DNA of 45,677 nt, from contig CAMDHY010000023.1 in NCBI GenBank assembly GCA_945898215.1, positions 1 to 45,677 on the forward strand, written 5' to 3'. Positions 1-9,382 of this stretch are shown piece by piece. How positions within the stretch are numbered: the first letter of the stretch is position 1; each line of letters opens with the position of its first letter. The DNA comes from Pseudoxanthobacter soli DSM 19599. Its GTDB lineage: Bacteria > Pseudomonadota > Alphaproteobacteria > Rhizobiales > Segnochrobactraceae. The position numbers and the translations under genes were made by a program. The notes under the pieces were generated by a model. It made no database searches. It had not been told where the DNA came from and saw nothing but the letters and a program-made list of their open reading frames with translations.

Positions 1-639
1 GGCGACGTGGGTATCGGGGATCGCCGCGAGCAGGCCGAGGTGGAGCAGCGTCGTCGCCGCCGCGCGGTCGCGGAGCACGGTGACCGCGGTGCGGAACAGC
101 GGCAGGGCGGTGGAGAAGACGTCGGCGAACCCGGTGACGTACTGGTGGGCGATGCGGTCGCGCGGCGCCGCCACCGCCATGGCGGCGCGCAGGTCGAGCG
201 TGGCGGCATCGGCAACGTCGTAGCCCGGCACCGTCCCGAGGCCCGCCGGGGCGGCGAGCCGGATCGCCCGGAAGGCCGCGTCGGCATCGGCGACCGTCAG
301 CGCGGCGAGTATGGGCAGCAGCCGCTCGCGCAGCGGTCCGGGACCTTCCGCGGCGGCGGCGAGCGGGGCGCACAACAGCACGATGCCGAGATTGGTGTTG
401 GTGCCGACGGCCGCCCGCGTCGCCTCGACGGCGGCGAGGATGCGGGCGCCGACCGCGGTGCCCGCGGCCGCGAGCGCCGGTGCCGCCGCCCGGGCCGACG
501 CCTCGAAGTCGGCCACCGTCATGCGGTGGCCGTCGGCGAAGCGGTGGACGTTGCCAGGCTTCAGCGCGGCGAGTTCATCCTCGCAGGCCGCGACGAAGGC
601 GGCGGCGATGGTCTCCGGGGCGTGGGCGGGGCGGCGCAC
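1..639 (-). CDS. CitG-like (triphosphoribosyl-dephospho-CoA synthase family) protein, 3' end beyond window
   Basis: The leftward frame encodes a CitG/MdcB-type protein: KPGNVHRFADG near the N-terminus and TNTNLGIVLL about 60 residues on match the nucleotide-binding family signatures. The C-terminal part lies off the left edge. The start is uncertain; I chose GTG at 639, 11 bases past the stop of the upstream ATP-grasp gene. In methylotrophs carrying H4MPT-linked oxidation, a CitG homologue sits in this position after mch and a RimK homologue (the Methylobacterium orf5/orf7 arrangement, from memory). Its true reaction there is not the citrate-lyase prosthetic-group step; a role in making H4MPT or the methanofuran analogue is inferred from context. 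Confidence 0.8.
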   Translation of the reverse strand, partial: MRRPAHAPETIAAAFVAACEDELAALKPGNVHRFADGHRMTVADFEASARAAAPALAAAGTAVGARILAAVEATRAAVGTNTNLGIVLLCAPLAAAAEGPGPLRERLLPILAALTVADADAAFRAIRLAAPAGLGTVPGYDVADAATLDLRAAMAVAAPRDRIAHQYVTGFADVFSTALPLFRTAVTVLRDRAAATTLLHLGLLAAIPDTHVA

Positions 640-649
640 GGGCGCGGGC

Positions 650-1591
650 TCACGGGCTGACGGCGCGCAGCGGCGGCCGGCCGCGGCCGGTGCGCTCGGC
701 GACTTCGGCGAGGAAGGCCGCCACCACCCGCTCGGTCAGGTCGAAGCCGGTGACGGTCTGCAGGCCCGACCAGGCCGGCATGGAATTCACCTCGAGCACG
801 AGGTAGCCGCCGGCGCCGTCGGCGATCAGGTCGACGCCGGCATAGTCGGCGCCGACGGCCGTGGCAGCGGCGACCGCCAGGCGCTCCGCCTCGGCGTCGG
901 GCACCCACGCTTCGGCCTTGGCGCCCTGCTTGATGTTGGTGATCCAGCCCGTGCCGCGGCGGATCATGCCGGCGAGGGCCCGACCGCCGGCGACGAGCAC
1001 GCGGTGGTCGTGGAAGCCTTGCGCGCCCGGCGCCGGCCCCACGAAGCGCTGCAGGTAATAGACGCCGGCGACGGCCTCCGGTGGCGGCAGGTCGTCGGGC
1101 GCGCTGACGAGCCGCAGCGCCTTGCCCTGCGAGCCGAACAGCGGCTTCAGCACCAGCGGCCGCTCGGGCGTCGCCTCGGCCGCCACGAGTGCGACCGCCG
1201 CTTCGGGAGACTCGAGCGCCCAGGTGGCGGGCGTCGGCAGGCCGGCGCGCTGCAGGCGCCAGGTGGTCTGGGCCTTGTCGACGCACGCCTCGATCGCCCG
1301 CGGCGCGTTCCACACCGGCACGCCGGCGGCGGCGAGCGCGTGCAGCAGCCCGAGGCGCAGCGTCACCGCCTCGAAGCTGCCGGCGTCGATGGTGCGCACG
1401 AACACGGCGTCCGGCAGCCGGTCGGGGAAGCCCGGAATGTCGAGGCCGGCGGGGTGGGCGGTCGCGAAGCGGCAGCGCGTCAGCGACGTGCGCGTCACGG
1501 CCGCACCCGCGGCGCGCAGCGCCAGCACGAGCCGGCGGGCGTGCCAGTCGGCGCCCGAGATGAACAGCGCGACGTCCGGCCCCGCGCCCAT
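650..1591 (-). CDS. RimK-type ATP-grasp ligase of the H4MPT/methanofuran cluster
   Basis: A 313-residue ATP-grasp protein. The N-terminal part (FISGADWHARRLVLALRAAG) resembles the RimK pre-ATP-grasp domain; the core has KPLFGSQGKALRLV (phosphate-binding loop), YYLQRFV, and the metal-binding end GVDLIADGAGGYLVLEVNS with the E-x-N motif. It begins 2 bases after the mch stop, so it is cotranscribed with mch. RimK relatives add glutamate to acceptors (e.g. MptN for H4MPT, CofF for F420). The methylotroph methanofuran analogue carries a polyglutamate chain, so a glutamate ligase role is plausible, but the acceptor cannot be read from sequence. Confidence 0.85.
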   Translation of the reverse strand: MGAGPDVALFISGADWHARRLVLALRAAGAAVTRTSLTRCRFATAHPAGLDIPGFPDRLPDAVFVRTIDAGSFEAVTLRLGLLHALAAAGVPVWNAPRAIEACVDKAQTTWRLQRAGLPTPATWALESPEAAVALVAAEATPERPLVLKPLFGSQGKALRLVSAPDDLPPPEAVAGVYYLQRFVGPAPGAQGFHDHRVLVAGGRALAGMIRRGTGWITNIKQGAKAEAWVPDAEAERLAVAAATAVGADYAGVDLIADGAGGYLVLEVNSMPAWSGLQTVTGFDLTERVVAAFLAEVAERTGRGRPPLRAVSP

Positions 1592-1593
1592 CG

Positions 1594-2595
1594 TCAGCCG
1601 AAGGAGGCGTCGAGCAGGGCGAGGTCGATCGCGCCGGCGTGGTGGCTGACGCCGCTGTCGAGGTTGGTCACGATCACCGCCGCCGGGCTGAACAGCATCG
1701 GGTCGATCTTGTAGAAATCGCCGCCGAAGCGCTTGAAGATCTCCGCGAAGGGCGCGCCGTAGTCGCTCGCCGTGCGGCTCGGCAGGCGGGCGGCGAGGTC
1801 GGCCGCCGCTGCGTCGTCGCCGGTGACGAACAACTGCACCCGGCCGCCATAGATGATGGCGTCGTTCGTGCGCCCCATTGCGGCGACGAAGTCCGGCACC
1901 GGCGGCGCCATCGGCGCCGAGGCGATGCCGTCGACGATTCGCTCGAGCGGGAAGTGCAGGGTGTGCGCCTTGTGCAGCGCCACCTCGAGCACGCGCGCCA
2001 CCACCTGCACGGAGCCCGCGAGGCTCTGGGTGGGAGCGTAGAGGAAGGTCAGCCGGTCCGGCGTCAGGCCGGTGTCGGCGGCGATCGTCTCGACCAGCGG
2101 CGGTGGCGGCGGGGCGTCGGTCTCCAGCACCAGCACGGCGCGGTCGGCATCGTCGCGGTAGCCGAGCTCGGCGAAGAGGTCCTCCACCGCGGCATGGGCG
2201 CGGCCGGGGCCGGAGCCGAGCACGAAGTAGTTCTCGTGCGACAGGCTCCAGCCGGCATACTGGCTGCCGAGGCAGGCGAGCACGGGGTCGGAGGTGCGCA
2301 CCGTCAGGGTGAACGGCCAGCGCGGCGTCGCCGAGGAACTCTCCACCGAGACGCGGCCGAGGCCGCCGAGGCAGATCTCGGCGAGGCGCAGGCCCGCCTC
2401 GATGCCGCCCGGCACCTTCGCGCCGGCGTCGATCAGCGTTTCGCCAAGGGAGCCGGTGGAGACGGCGACGCGCAGCCGGGCGGCGTCGGCGACGAGCGCT
2501 GCGACCAGCGGCGCGACGCTCTCACCCACGCTCGGCCGGCCGCCGCGTCCGCTCGGTCGCGGATGGCGGTCGGCCCCTTCATGCGCATCTGCCAC
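1594..2595 (-). CDS. mch: Methenyl-H4MPT cyclohydrolase
   Basis: Catalyses reversible hydrolysis of N5,N10-methenyl-H4MPT to N5-formyl-H4MPT, the step between MtdB and the Fhc complex in the cytoplasm. The 333-residue protein has the family's typical length and shows the hallmark C-terminal string [20 protein letters not shown] followed by PMLFSPA, plus the substrate-site segment [11 protein letters not shown]. The start is a GTG at 2595 backed by a GAGGGAG ribosome-binding sequence about 7 bases upstream; no in-frame ATG is available. It lies 41 bases after an ATP-grasp gene and 2 bases before the RimK-type gene in one leftward operon. Confidence 0.95.
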   Translation of the reverse strand: MADAHEGADRHPRPSGRGGRPSVGESVAPLVAALVADAARLRVAVSTGSLGETLIDAGAKVPGGIEAGLRLAEICLGGLGRVSVESSSATPRWPFTLTVRTSDPVLACLGSQYAGWSLSHENYFVLGSGPGRAHAAVEDLFAELGYRDDADRAVLVLETDAPPPPPLVETIAADTGLTPDRLTFLYAPTQSLAGSVQVVARVLEVALHKAHTLHFPLERIVDGIASAPMAPPVPDFVAAMGRTNDAIIYGGRVQLFVTGDDAAAADLAARLPSRTASDYGAPFAEIFKRFGGDFYKIDPMLFSPAAVIVTNLDSGVSHHAGAIDLALLDASFG

Positions 2596-2636
2596 GGTCG
2601 TCTCCCTCGGGTGTCGCGTTGTTTTTCTACGGCGCT

Positions 2637-3824
2637 CTAGTGCTTGGTCTTTTCGCCGAACGCCAGCGTCATGGCGCAGCGGGCGCGGGCTTCGAGACAG
2701 GCGGTGCGCGCGTCGGCGTCGTCATCCACCGCCCGCACAGTGCATATCGGTGCGCCGGCCGCGATCGTCGTGCCGGCCAGGGGCCGGTCGGCGACCCAGT
2801 CTGGCCAGTCGACGGCGACGGTGACGCCGTCGCGGGGAGCGTAGACGAGGGCGGTGGCGGCGATCGTCGCCGGTGGTGTCCAGGCGGGCGCGGCGTCCGT
2901 CGCGGATGGCTCGGCAGACGCGGGCGCCGTCTCGCATGCCGCGATGTGCAGCGCCATCAGCGGCGGCGAGCCGCGGTCGAGCACGTCGAGAGCCGCGGTC
3001 GGGCGCGGGTTCACCTCGATCAGCCACCAGCGGCTGCCGTCGACGACGAGGTCGAGGCCGACCAGGCCGCGCAGGTCGGTGGCGTGCGCCAGGCGATCGG
3101 CGGCTGCGGTGATTTGGGCTGCGAGGTCGGGGTCGACCGCGACGGGGCCCGCGAGGCCGCCGAAACGGTAGGGCTGCGACGGCGTCGGGGCGAAGGCGGC
3201 GGCGCAGAAGCCGACGAGGCGGGCGCCGTCGGCGTCGCAGAGGATCGTCGCCGACATCGCCCGGCCATCGACGCGGCGCTGGAAGGTGCGGTCGGCCGGG
3301 GAGGCGCCTGCCATCGCGGCGGTCGCCGGCATGACGTGACCGCCGCCGCTGCCACCGGCGCGCTTGGCGAGCCAGCCGGCGGGATCGGCCGGCGGCGTGG
3401 CGGCGATCTCTGGATGCGGTATGCCCAGCGTCCCGCAGAGGGTGGCGAGGCGGGCGGGGTCCTTCACCGCCGCCACCGCTTCCGGCGAGCAGCCGAGGAG
3501 CGGCCAGCGCGCGGCGAGGATCGCGAGCGCCTCCGGCCGGTGCTCGAAGCCCGAGCCGACGACGACGCCGGCCGGTTCGCCGTGAGCGGCGGCGAGGCGC
3601 TCGCCGGCGGCGATCACGGCGGCGAGCTCCGGCCCATCGTCGAGCGATCCCGGCGCCACGGCGAACCCGGCCGCGGCGGCGCGCGTGTCGTCGTCGCCGA
3701 ACAGGTCGACGGCGAGGACTGGGCGGCCGCTGCGGACGACGGCCTCGGTGAGGGCGCGGGCGGACACGGCGACGACCAGGATCGGACCGTCAGCCGACGA
3801 TCTCGCGGGCGAGCGCGAAGGCAT
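2637..3824 (-). CDS. ATP-grasp protein between mtdB and mch (OrfY-like)
   Basis: A 395-residue protein with an N-terminal nucleotide-like fold ([21 protein letters not shown]) and an ATP-grasp core: [34 protein letters not shown], and the catalytic end [20 protein letters not shown] with E-x-N. An extra C-terminal domain of about 100 residues follows. The annotated ATG overlaps the mtdB end by 35 bases, so translation is probably coupled. The ATP-grasp gene immediately upstream of mch corresponds to OrfY of Methylobacterium H4MPT clusters (recollection). Relation to archaeal tyramine/tyrosine-glutamate ligase MfnD is a guess from fold and context; the substrate is unknown. Confidence 0.8.
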   Translation of the reverse strand: MPSRSPARSSADGPILVVAVSARALTEAVVRSGRPVLAVDLFGDDDTRAAAAGFAVAPGSLDDGPELAAVIAAGERLAAAHGEPAGVVVGSGFEHRPEALAILAARWPLLGCSPEAVAAVKDPARLATLCGTLGIPHPEIAATPPADPAGWLAKRAGGSGGGHVMPATAAMAGASPADRTFQRRVDGRAMSATILCDADGARLVGFCAAAFAPTPSQPYRFGGLAGPVAVDPDLAAQITAAADRLAHATDLRGLVGLDLVVDGSRWWLIEVNPRPTAALDVLDRGSPPLMALHIAACETAPASAEPSATDAAPAWTPPATIAATALVYAPRDGVTVAVDWPDWVADRPLAGTTIAAGAPICTVRAVDDDADARTACLEARARCAMTLAFGEKTKH

Positions 3825-4686
3825 CGCGGAAGTCCAGGTTGAGCACCTCGTCGGACGCGATCATCCGCTTGAACAGGCCGGATTCGGTCTTGTACTTGAC
3901 GTCACCGATGGCGAGCGGCCCGACGCCGACGGCCTTCGAACCGGGGATCGGCGCGCCGCGTGCGTCGATCGCGAGGCCCTCGATGCCGGCCGGCGGCACG
4001 GCGTTGACGTCGGCGGCGACGAGCAGGTTCGGTGCGGCGGCGAGGTCGGCGGCCGACAGTACCTGCACGCCGGCGGCGGCGGCGCAGAACACCACGTCGG
4101 CCTCGGCCACCACCGCGCGCTTCTTCTCGGCGCTTGACCCGTCGGCGCCGAGCGCCGGGGCGCCGAAGCGGATCTTGATCTCGTCGGCGAGGCGGCCGAC
4201 GCGGGTCGGGCCGTCATAGCCGACGAGCGTCACGTCGGCACCCTCGAGCGCCGCGATGACGCCGGACGAGGTGCCGACGACGCCGGTCGCGCCGAAGATC
4301 GCGATCTTCGCGTCCTTCAGGCTGCGGCCATGGCGGCTCTTCAGCTCCGCCTCGACGATCGCCACCATCGCGGCCGCCGTGGTGAACGAGCCGGCGGGGT
4401 CGGCGAAGATCGACAGCCGGAACGGCCCGACCATCGCCTCCTCGGCGGCCTCCGCCATGTCGAGGGCGAGGCTGGCGTTCTTGCCGGCGATGAACAGGCC
4501 GGTGCGGCTGGCGTCGGCGGGCGAGCGCGAGAAGATCGCGTCCTGGACGAGGCCGCGCACCTCCTCGAGCGTCACCTGGGTGTAGGGGATCACCGCGTCG
4601 AAGCCGGCATCGAGCGCCATGTTCACGTCGAACGGGCTCATGTGCTTCAAGGGCGTGATCATGTGAAGGATGTGGGGGTTGCCCAT
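3790..4686 (-). CDS. mtdB: NAD(P)-dependent methylene-H4MPT dehydrogenase
   Basis: Oxidises methylene-H4MPT to methenyl-H4MPT with NAD+ or NADP+, directly after formaldehyde condensation. The 298-residue length is typical. The N-terminus HILHMITPLKHMSPFDVNMA is the MtdA/MtdB pterin-binding signature, and IAIFGATGVVGTSSGVIAA is the Rossmann dinucleotide loop. MtdB rather than MtdA is favoured by the linkage to mch and to the other H4MPT genes, and by the string ADVNAVPPAGIEG. It is the first gene of the mtdB-ATP-grasp-mch-RimK-CitG string and is separated by about 170 bases from the upstream mptG gene. Confidence 0.93.
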   Translation of the reverse strand: MGNPHILHMITPLKHMSPFDVNMALDAGFDAVIPYTQVTLEEVRGLVQDAIFSRSPADASRTGLFIAGKNASLALDMAEAAEEAMVGPFRLSIFADPAGSFTTAAAMVAIVEAELKSRHGRSLKDAKIAIFGATGVVGTSSGVIAALEGADVTLVGYDGPTRVGRLADEIKIRFGAPALGADGSSAEKKRAVVAEADVVFCAAAAGVQVLSAADLAAAPNLLVAADVNAVPPAGIEGLAIDARGAPIPGSKAVGVGPLAIGDVKYKTESGLFKRMIASDEVLNLDFRDAFALAREIVG

Positions 4687-4805
4687 CGATCGCCTCCCGT
4701 CGGCCGAACGATTGGACCCGCGCGTGCGGGCCCAGCGCTGCTGGTGATTTTGTTGTTGCGACAGGCGGTCCGGCCGAAATCGGCCGCGCCGCTCGCCTGT
4801 CGGCC

Positions 4806-4822
4806 GCCGGCGATGCGCCGGC
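4806..4822. other. Hairpin between mptG and mtdB
   Basis: GCCGGCG-ATG-CGCCGGC forms a perfect 7-bp stem in the 171-base gap after the mptG stop. A second, weaker stem (CGGCCG-AAAT-CGGCCG) lies closer to mtdB. There is no U-tract, so it is at best a partial terminator or a processing site separating mptG from the mtdB string. Confidence 0.3.
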
Positions 4823-4857
4823 GGTGGTGCGGTTTCGAAGGCGGGGCCGGGGAGGCC

Positions 4858-5940
4858 CTACCGGACGGTGATGCGGGCACCGGTATTGCGGCCGCGCACC
4901 ACCGCGAACGAAAGCTGAGGCCGATGTGCGTAGCGGCGTCTCGCCGTCTCCGCAAGTCGTTCGGCGGCCGCGGCGTCGGCGACGAGGCAGAATCCGGTCG
5001 GTCCCCACGAGGTCTGGCCGAGACCGGCGTGGCCCTCGGCGCCGAGCCAGGCGAGCACCTCGGCGACGTCGGCGCTGGCGAAGCGGCCGCCCTGGGCGGG
5101 GGCGAAGTGATCGCCGACGCGGGCCTGCAGTTCGCCGATGACCGCGGCGAAGGCCGGAAAGTCGGCTTCGGCGAGCGCCGGCAGGGCGCGCACCAGCACC
5201 AGCCGGCAGAGCGCGGCACTCGCCTCCTCGGGGAAGGGCGGCAGCGTCGCGAAGGCGGCGCGCTCCGCCTCGCCGTGCACGCCGACGCGGGCGCCGTCGA
5301 AGATCAGGAGCACCCGCCAGTCGTCCGGGAAGGGTAGCCGCGAGACGATCGGCGGCACCTCGGTCGCGGGGCCGCGGCCGCCGTCCAGCACGACGCCGCC
5401 GGCCCGGAAGGCGGCGAAGCCGATCGCCGAGCGCTCGGCGCGGCCGAGCTCGCGGGCGAGATGCGTCGCCTCCGCGGCCGGGGCCTCGAGCGCCGCGTAG
5501 GCGGCGGCGACGGCCAGCGCGAGCTGCGTTCCCGAGCCGAGGCCGGCGTGCGGCGGAATGGCGCGCTCGATGGTGAGCCGAAAGCCGGAGCGGGTGCCAT
5601 GCTCGGCGACGAGGCGGGCGAGGTGGGCGTGGGCGCGCTCGCTCTCCGGCCCCTCGGCGGTGAGGCTGCCGGCCGGGGCTCGGGCGAGCGACAGCACGGT
5701 CGCGGGCGCGTCCACGGCCATCCCGAGCCCGACGAAGCGGCGGCCGAGCGAGAAGTTGAGGTCGAGGAAGCCGAAGTGCAGGCGCGCCGGCGCGCTGACG
5801 CGGGCGGTCACGGCGCGGCCGGCGGCGCGGGCGGTGAAGTCCGGCACGAAGCCGCGCGCGAGCCGGCGGAGCATCGCCATCGGGTCGGATTCGGTGGTGT
5901 CCGGCGCGGCGTCGGCCGGCAGGGCGGCGATGTCGTCCAT
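4858..5940 (-). CDS. mptG: Beta-ribofuranosylaminobenzene 5'-phosphate (beta-RFAP) synthase
   Basis: First committed step of H4MPT biosynthesis: condenses 4-hydroxybenzoate/4-aminobenzoate-type substrate with PRPP, releasing CO2 and PPi. The protein is a GHMP-kinase-fold member: ARVSAPARLHFGFLDLN near residue 50, the glycine-rich loop IPPHAGLGSGTQLALAVAAA, and the C-terminal GLGQTSWGPTGFCLV, all hallmarks of the RFAP synthase family. I start it at ATG 5940 (360 residues); a TTG 33 bases upstream (5973) also keeps the frame but is less likely. It is divergent from the dehydratase gene at 6176 across a 235-base gap that must contain both promoters. Confidence 0.92.
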   Translation of the reverse strand: MDDIAALPADAAPDTTESDPMAMLRRLARGFVPDFTARAAGRAVTARVSAPARLHFGFLDLNFSLGRRFVGLGMAVDAPATVLSLARAPAGSLTAEGPESERAHAHLARLVAEHGTRSGFRLTIERAIPPHAGLGSGTQLALAVAAAYAALEAPAAEATHLARELGRAERSAIGFAAFRAGGVVLDGGRGPATEVPPIVSRLPFPDDWRVLLIFDGARVGVHGEAERAAFATLPPFPEEASAALCRLVLVRALPALAEADFPAFAAVIGELQARVGDHFAPAQGGRFASADVAEVLAWLGAEGHAGLGQTSWGPTGFCLVADAAAAERLAETARRRYAHRPQLSFAVVRGRNTGARITVR

Positions 5941-6175
5941 GGGGTGTCGTCGACCTCGCTCCGCCTCGGGCAATCGCCCCTGCCGCGACGCCGCGGACCG
6001 GGATCACCCTAGACGGCTTGCGACGAACGACTAAGATCGGCCGGCAACAATGCCCGTCCGCGGGCGCCACGAGTGTGGCAAAGCCGCGGGCGAGAGGCAA
6101 ATCGCGGTCGTCGGGCGTTTGGGAGCGTCCGCCGACCGTGCTGCCGGCGAAACGCCGAGGGAGGGTCGAATCGCG

Positions 6176-6559
6176 ATGTCCGACGCGAGGAAAGAGCACG
6201 TCTATGCGCCGGAGGAGGTGACGGCGAAGCTCGCCGCCGAGCTGCCGCACTGGACGTTCGAGGACGGCTGGATCCGCCGCACCTACAAGACCGCCTCGTG
6301 GAAGGGAACGCTGATGGTGATCAACACCGTCGGCCACCTCGCCGAGGCCGCCTGGCACCACCCCGACCTCACCGCCTCCTATGCGTGGGTGGAGGTGCGG
6401 CTGCAGACGCACTCGGCCAAGGGCATCACCGACAAGGACTTCGCGCTCGCGAAGAAGATCGAGGAGGTGGTGCAGTGGCAGCCCGGCGGCGAGGGTGCCG
6501 GGCTCGAGGGCACGCCCCAGGGCGACCTGCGCTTCGCCTACGTCAAGTACGACAAATGA
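6176..6559 (+). CDS. Pterin-4a-carbinolamine dehydratase (PCD/DCoH family)
   Basis: A 127-residue protein with the PCD active-site pattern AWHHPDLTASYAWVEVRLQT followed by HSAKGITDKDFALAKKIEE, and the paired histidines that contact the pterin. Start is ATG 6176 with an upstream GAGGG. The family dehydrates 4a-hydroxypterins; in H4MPT-using methylotrophs a PCD homologue is regularly linked to C1 genes, although no aromatic-amino-acid hydroxylase partner is present. Here it leads into fhcB with an 82-base gap and no visible terminator, suggesting one transcript. The exact job on H4MPT intermediates is inferred. Confidence 0.9.
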   Translation: MSDARKEHVYAPEEVTAKLAAELPHWTFEDGWIRRTYKTASWKGTLMVINTVGHLAEAAWHHPDLTASYAWVEVRLQTHSAKGITDKDFALAKKIEEVVQWQPGGEGAGLEGTPQGDLRFAYVKYDK

Positions 6560-6641
6560 CCAGCCGCCGAGACGACGGCGCGGGGGCCACCACGGAGGCC
6601 CCGCGCCGCTGCACGGCTGCCGCGGGGAGCCCGCGGCGGCC

Positions 6642-7751
6642 ATGAGCGTGCGCATCGACGGCGAGGCGGCGAGCTTCGAGGACGCGGTCGAACGGGCGGC
6701 GGCGGTGCTGTCGGCCGGGCGCGCGCCCGTCGTCGCCGGCCTCGGCACCGACATCGCCGGGGTGCGCGCGGCGCTCAAGCTCGCCGAGCACCTGCGCGCC
6801 GCCGTTGGCCACCGCGCCGCTCCGGCGCTGTCGCGCGACCTCGCCGTGCTGTCCGAGACCGGAATTCTGTTCGTTACCCCGACCGAGGCCGGCCGACGGG
6901 CCGATACCGTGCTGCTCGTCGGCGATCTCGCCACCCGGGCCGGCTGGCTCGCAGAGGTTTTCGGCCGTGATGGCGCGCCGGCGCGAACGGTCGTGAGCCT
7001 CGGCGCCTCGGCTAAGGCCGCGGCTGCGATGGGGACAGAGGGCGCACCGCTCTCGCTCGCCGTGAAGGGTGTCGGCGTGCGCGACACGCTGCTGGCGCTG
7101 AAGGCCCGCGTCGGCGGCCGGCCCGTCGACGAAAAGCGCCTTGGACGCTCCGGCCTGCGCGATCTCGACAACGCGGCGAAGACGCTCGCTGCCGCGAAGT
7201 ACGGCGTCGTCGTCTGGGACGCGGCCGGCCTTGACGGGCTTTCGGTCGAGGCCGCCGCCGGCCTCGTGCGCGACCTCAACGCCGCCGCGCGCTACGCCGC
7301 CGTGCCGTTTCCGGGCGACGACAACGCCGCCGGGGCCGTGCTCGCCTGTGCCTGGACGACGGGCTTTCCGCCACCTCTCGGCTTCCCTGGCGGCATCGCC
7401 ACCCACGACCCGTGGCGCTTCGACGTCGACCGCATGGTGGCGAGCGGCGAGGCCGACGCCGCCCTGTGGATCTCCGCCATGACACCCGCCGCTCCGGCCT
7501 GGACCGAGGCGCCGCCGACGGTGGCGCTGGTCGCTGCCGGCACCCGCTTCGTCATGCCGCCGGCCGTCGTCATCGAGGTCCGCCGAGCCGATCGAACCAC
7601 CGATGCCGTGCTGCACGACGCCCGCACCAACACGCTCACGCCGGTGGCGGCGCCGCGCGGCAAGGCCGCGGCCGATGCGCTGCCGACGGTCGCGGCTGTG
7701 ATCGCGGCGATCCATCTGCGGCTCTCCGGCAAGGGCGGCGCGTCATGCTGA
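6642..7751 (+). CDS. fhcB: Formyltransferase/hydrolase complex subunit B
   Basis: 369 residues homologous to the formylmethanofuran dehydrogenase FwdB/FmdB fold (e.g. RAAPALSRDLAVLSETGILF, PFPGDDNAAGAVLACAWTTG, FPGGIATHDPWRF). In archaea this subunit carries the Mo/W-pterin and a Cys/Sec ligand plus an N-terminal FeS motif; I find no corresponding CxxC cluster motif and almost no cysteines, which matches the known redox-inert bacterial FhcB. Start ATG 6642 is the only close in-frame ATG; its stop overlaps the fhcA start (ATGCTGA). It probably has a scaffold or polyglutamate-handling role within FhcABCD in the cytoplasm. Confidence 0.92.
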   Translation: MSVRIDGEAASFEDAVERAAAVLSAGRAPVVAGLGTDIAGVRAALKLAEHLRAAVGHRAAPALSRDLAVLSETGILFVTPTEAGRRADTVLLVGDLATRAGWLAEVFGRDGAPARTVVSLGASAKAAAAMGTEGAPLSLAVKGVGVRDTLLALKARVGGRPVDEKRLGRSGLRDLDNAAKTLAAAKYGVVVWDAAGLDGLSVEAAAGLVRDLNAAARYAAVPFPGDDNAAGAVLACAWTTGFPPPLGFPGGIATHDPWRFDVDRMVASGEADAALWISAMTPAAPAWTEAPPTVALVAAGTRFVMPPAVVIEVRRADRTTDAVLHDARTNTLTPVAAPRGKAAADALPTVAAVIAAIHLRLSGKGGASC

Positions 7752-9382
7752 TCCGACTGAAGGACGGCCACGTCATTGACCCGGCGCACGACCGCGACGG
7801 CATCGACGACGTCTGGATGCAGGACGGCCGCATCGTCGCCCGCCCGCCGCGCGGCACCGAGCCGGACGCCGTCTACGACGTCGCCGGCAAGATCGTCATG
7901 GCCGGCGGCATCGACATCCACAGCCACGTCGCCGGCGGCAACGTCACGCTGTCGCGGCTGCTGCTGCCGGAGTTGCACGAGGGCACCGAGGCGCCGCCGG
8001 ACGGCCAGCCGTTCGGCACCGCCCGCTGGTCGAGCTACGAGACCGGCCGGCTCTATGCCCGCATGGGCTTCACCACCGTCGTCGAGCCGGCGGTGGCGCC
8101 GAGCCAAGCGCTGCAGGCCCACCTCGAGCTCGCCGACCTGCCGATCCTCGACAAGGCGACCCTGTCGGTGCTCGGCAACGACGAGGTGCTGCTCGGGCTG
8201 ATGCGCGACAAGGCCGGGCGCGACGCCATCGCCGACTATGTCGGGCTGGTGGTGGCGAAGAGCCGCGCCATCGGCGTCAAGTGCATCAACGCCGGCGGCT
8301 CGGCCGCCTTCAAGGACAATGTCCGCACCTTCGGCCTCGACGACGTCATCCCGTCCTACGGGCTGTCGTCACGCCAGATCTTCAAGGCGCTGCAGCAGGC
8401 CGTCGTCGACCTGCGCATCCGCCATCCGCTGCACCTGCACTGCAACAATCTCGGCGTCGCCGGTGCCATCGACACCCTGGTCGAGACGATCGAGGCGGCG
8501 GACGGGCTGCCGCTGCACCTCGCCCACGTGCAGTTCTACGCCTACGGCAGCGAGGGCAAGCGCGGCTTCTCCTCCGGCGCCCAGCAGCTGATCCGCGCCC
8601 TCAACCTCAACCCGAACGTCACGGTCGACGTCGGCCAGGTGATGTTCGGCCAGACGGTGACGATCTCGTCGGATTCGCTGCGGCAGTACTCGGCCAATGC
8701 GCTCGCCAGCCCGAACAAGTGGATCGTCTGGGATGGCGAGGGCAATGGCGGCGGCATCGTGCCGTTCCACTACAAGGCCTCGAACGTCATCAACGCCCTG
8801 CAGTGGGCGATCGGGCTCGAGATCTTCCTGTCGGCGCACGATCCCTGGCGGGTGTTTTTCACCACCGACCATCCGAACGGCGCGCCGTTCACCACCTATC
8901 CGAAGATCCTGCACCTCTTGATGGATCGCGACGAGCGCGCCCGCTACATCGCCGGCCTGCCGAAGGCGGCGATGGCGCTGTCGGCGCTGCCCTCGATCAC
9001 CCGCGAGTTCACGCTGCAGGAAGTCGCGATCATGACGCGCGCGGCGCCGGCGCGCCTGCTCGGCCTGACCGACCGCGGGCACCTTTCGCCGGGCGCGATC
9101 GCCGACGTGTCGGTCTACACCGACACCACCGACCGCACGGCGATGTTCGAGAGGGCGGCGCTGGTCTTCAAGGACGGTAACCTGGTCGTGCGCGACGGCG
9201 AGGTGACGGAGTACCGATTCGGCCGCGCCGAGACGGTCGAGCCCGGCTTCGACAAGGCCATCGTGCGCACGATCGACGGCCGTCTCGGCGACCTCTACGG
9301 CACCGACACGCGGCAGTTCACGGTGCCGGCCGGCGCGATCGGCCGCGACGAACCGTTCCGGGTGCATCCATGCCGAAGTTGA
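7745..9382 (+). CDS. fhcA: Formyltransferase/hydrolase complex subunit A (formylmethanofuran hydrolase)
   Basis: A 545-residue amidohydrolase-superfamily protein that hydrolyses the formyl-methanofuran analogue to formate. Visible metal-site elements: GGIDIHSHVAGG (His59 and His61), Lys179 in GVKCINAGG (the carboxylated-lysine position of FwdA), His230/His232 in HPLHLHCNN, His258/His261 in LHLAHVQFYAYG, and Asp375 in TTDHPNGAPFTTYP. Start ATG 7745 overlaps the fhcB stop; the 3' end overlaps fhcD by 13 bases, so the operon is translationally coupled. Confidence 0.95.
   Translation: MLIRLKDGHVIDPAHDRDGIDDVWMQDGRIVARPPRGTEPDAVYDVAGKIVMAGGIDIHSHVAGGNVTLSRLLLPELHEGTEAPPDGQPFGTARWSSYETGRLYARMGFTTVVEPAVAPSQALQAHLELADLPILDKATLSVLGNDEVLLGLMRDKAGRDAIADYVGLVVAKSRAIGVKCINAGGSAAFKDNVRTFGLDDVIPSYGLSSRQIFKALQQAVVDLRIRHPLHLHCNNLGVAGAIDTLVETIEAADGLPLHLAHVQFYAYGSEGKRGFSSGAQQLIRALNLNPNVTVDVGQVMFGQTVTISSDSLRQYSANALASPNKWIVWDGEGNGGGIVPFHYKASNVINALQWAIGLEIFLSAHDPWRVFFTTDHPNGAPFTTYPKILHLLMDRDERARYIAGLPKAAMALSALPSITREFTLQEVAIMTRAAPARLLGLTDRGHLSPGAIADVSVYTDTTDRTAMFERAALVFKDGNLVVRDGEVTEYRFGRAETVEPGFDKAIVRTIDGRLGDLYGTDTRQFTVPAGAIGRDEPFRVHPCRS

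Noticed and set aside
7-1714. Long rightward open frames at the left edge
   Set aside because: They shadow the leftward CitG-like and RimK-like genes and encode repetitive Arg/Gly-rich sequence.
4214-7279. A 1021-codon open frame on the minus strand
   Set aside because: It runs antisense or out of frame across mtdB, mptG, the dehydratase and fhcB, all with clear protein families. Its product is Arg/Ala/Pro-rich low complexity, as expected from a very GC-rich shadow frame.
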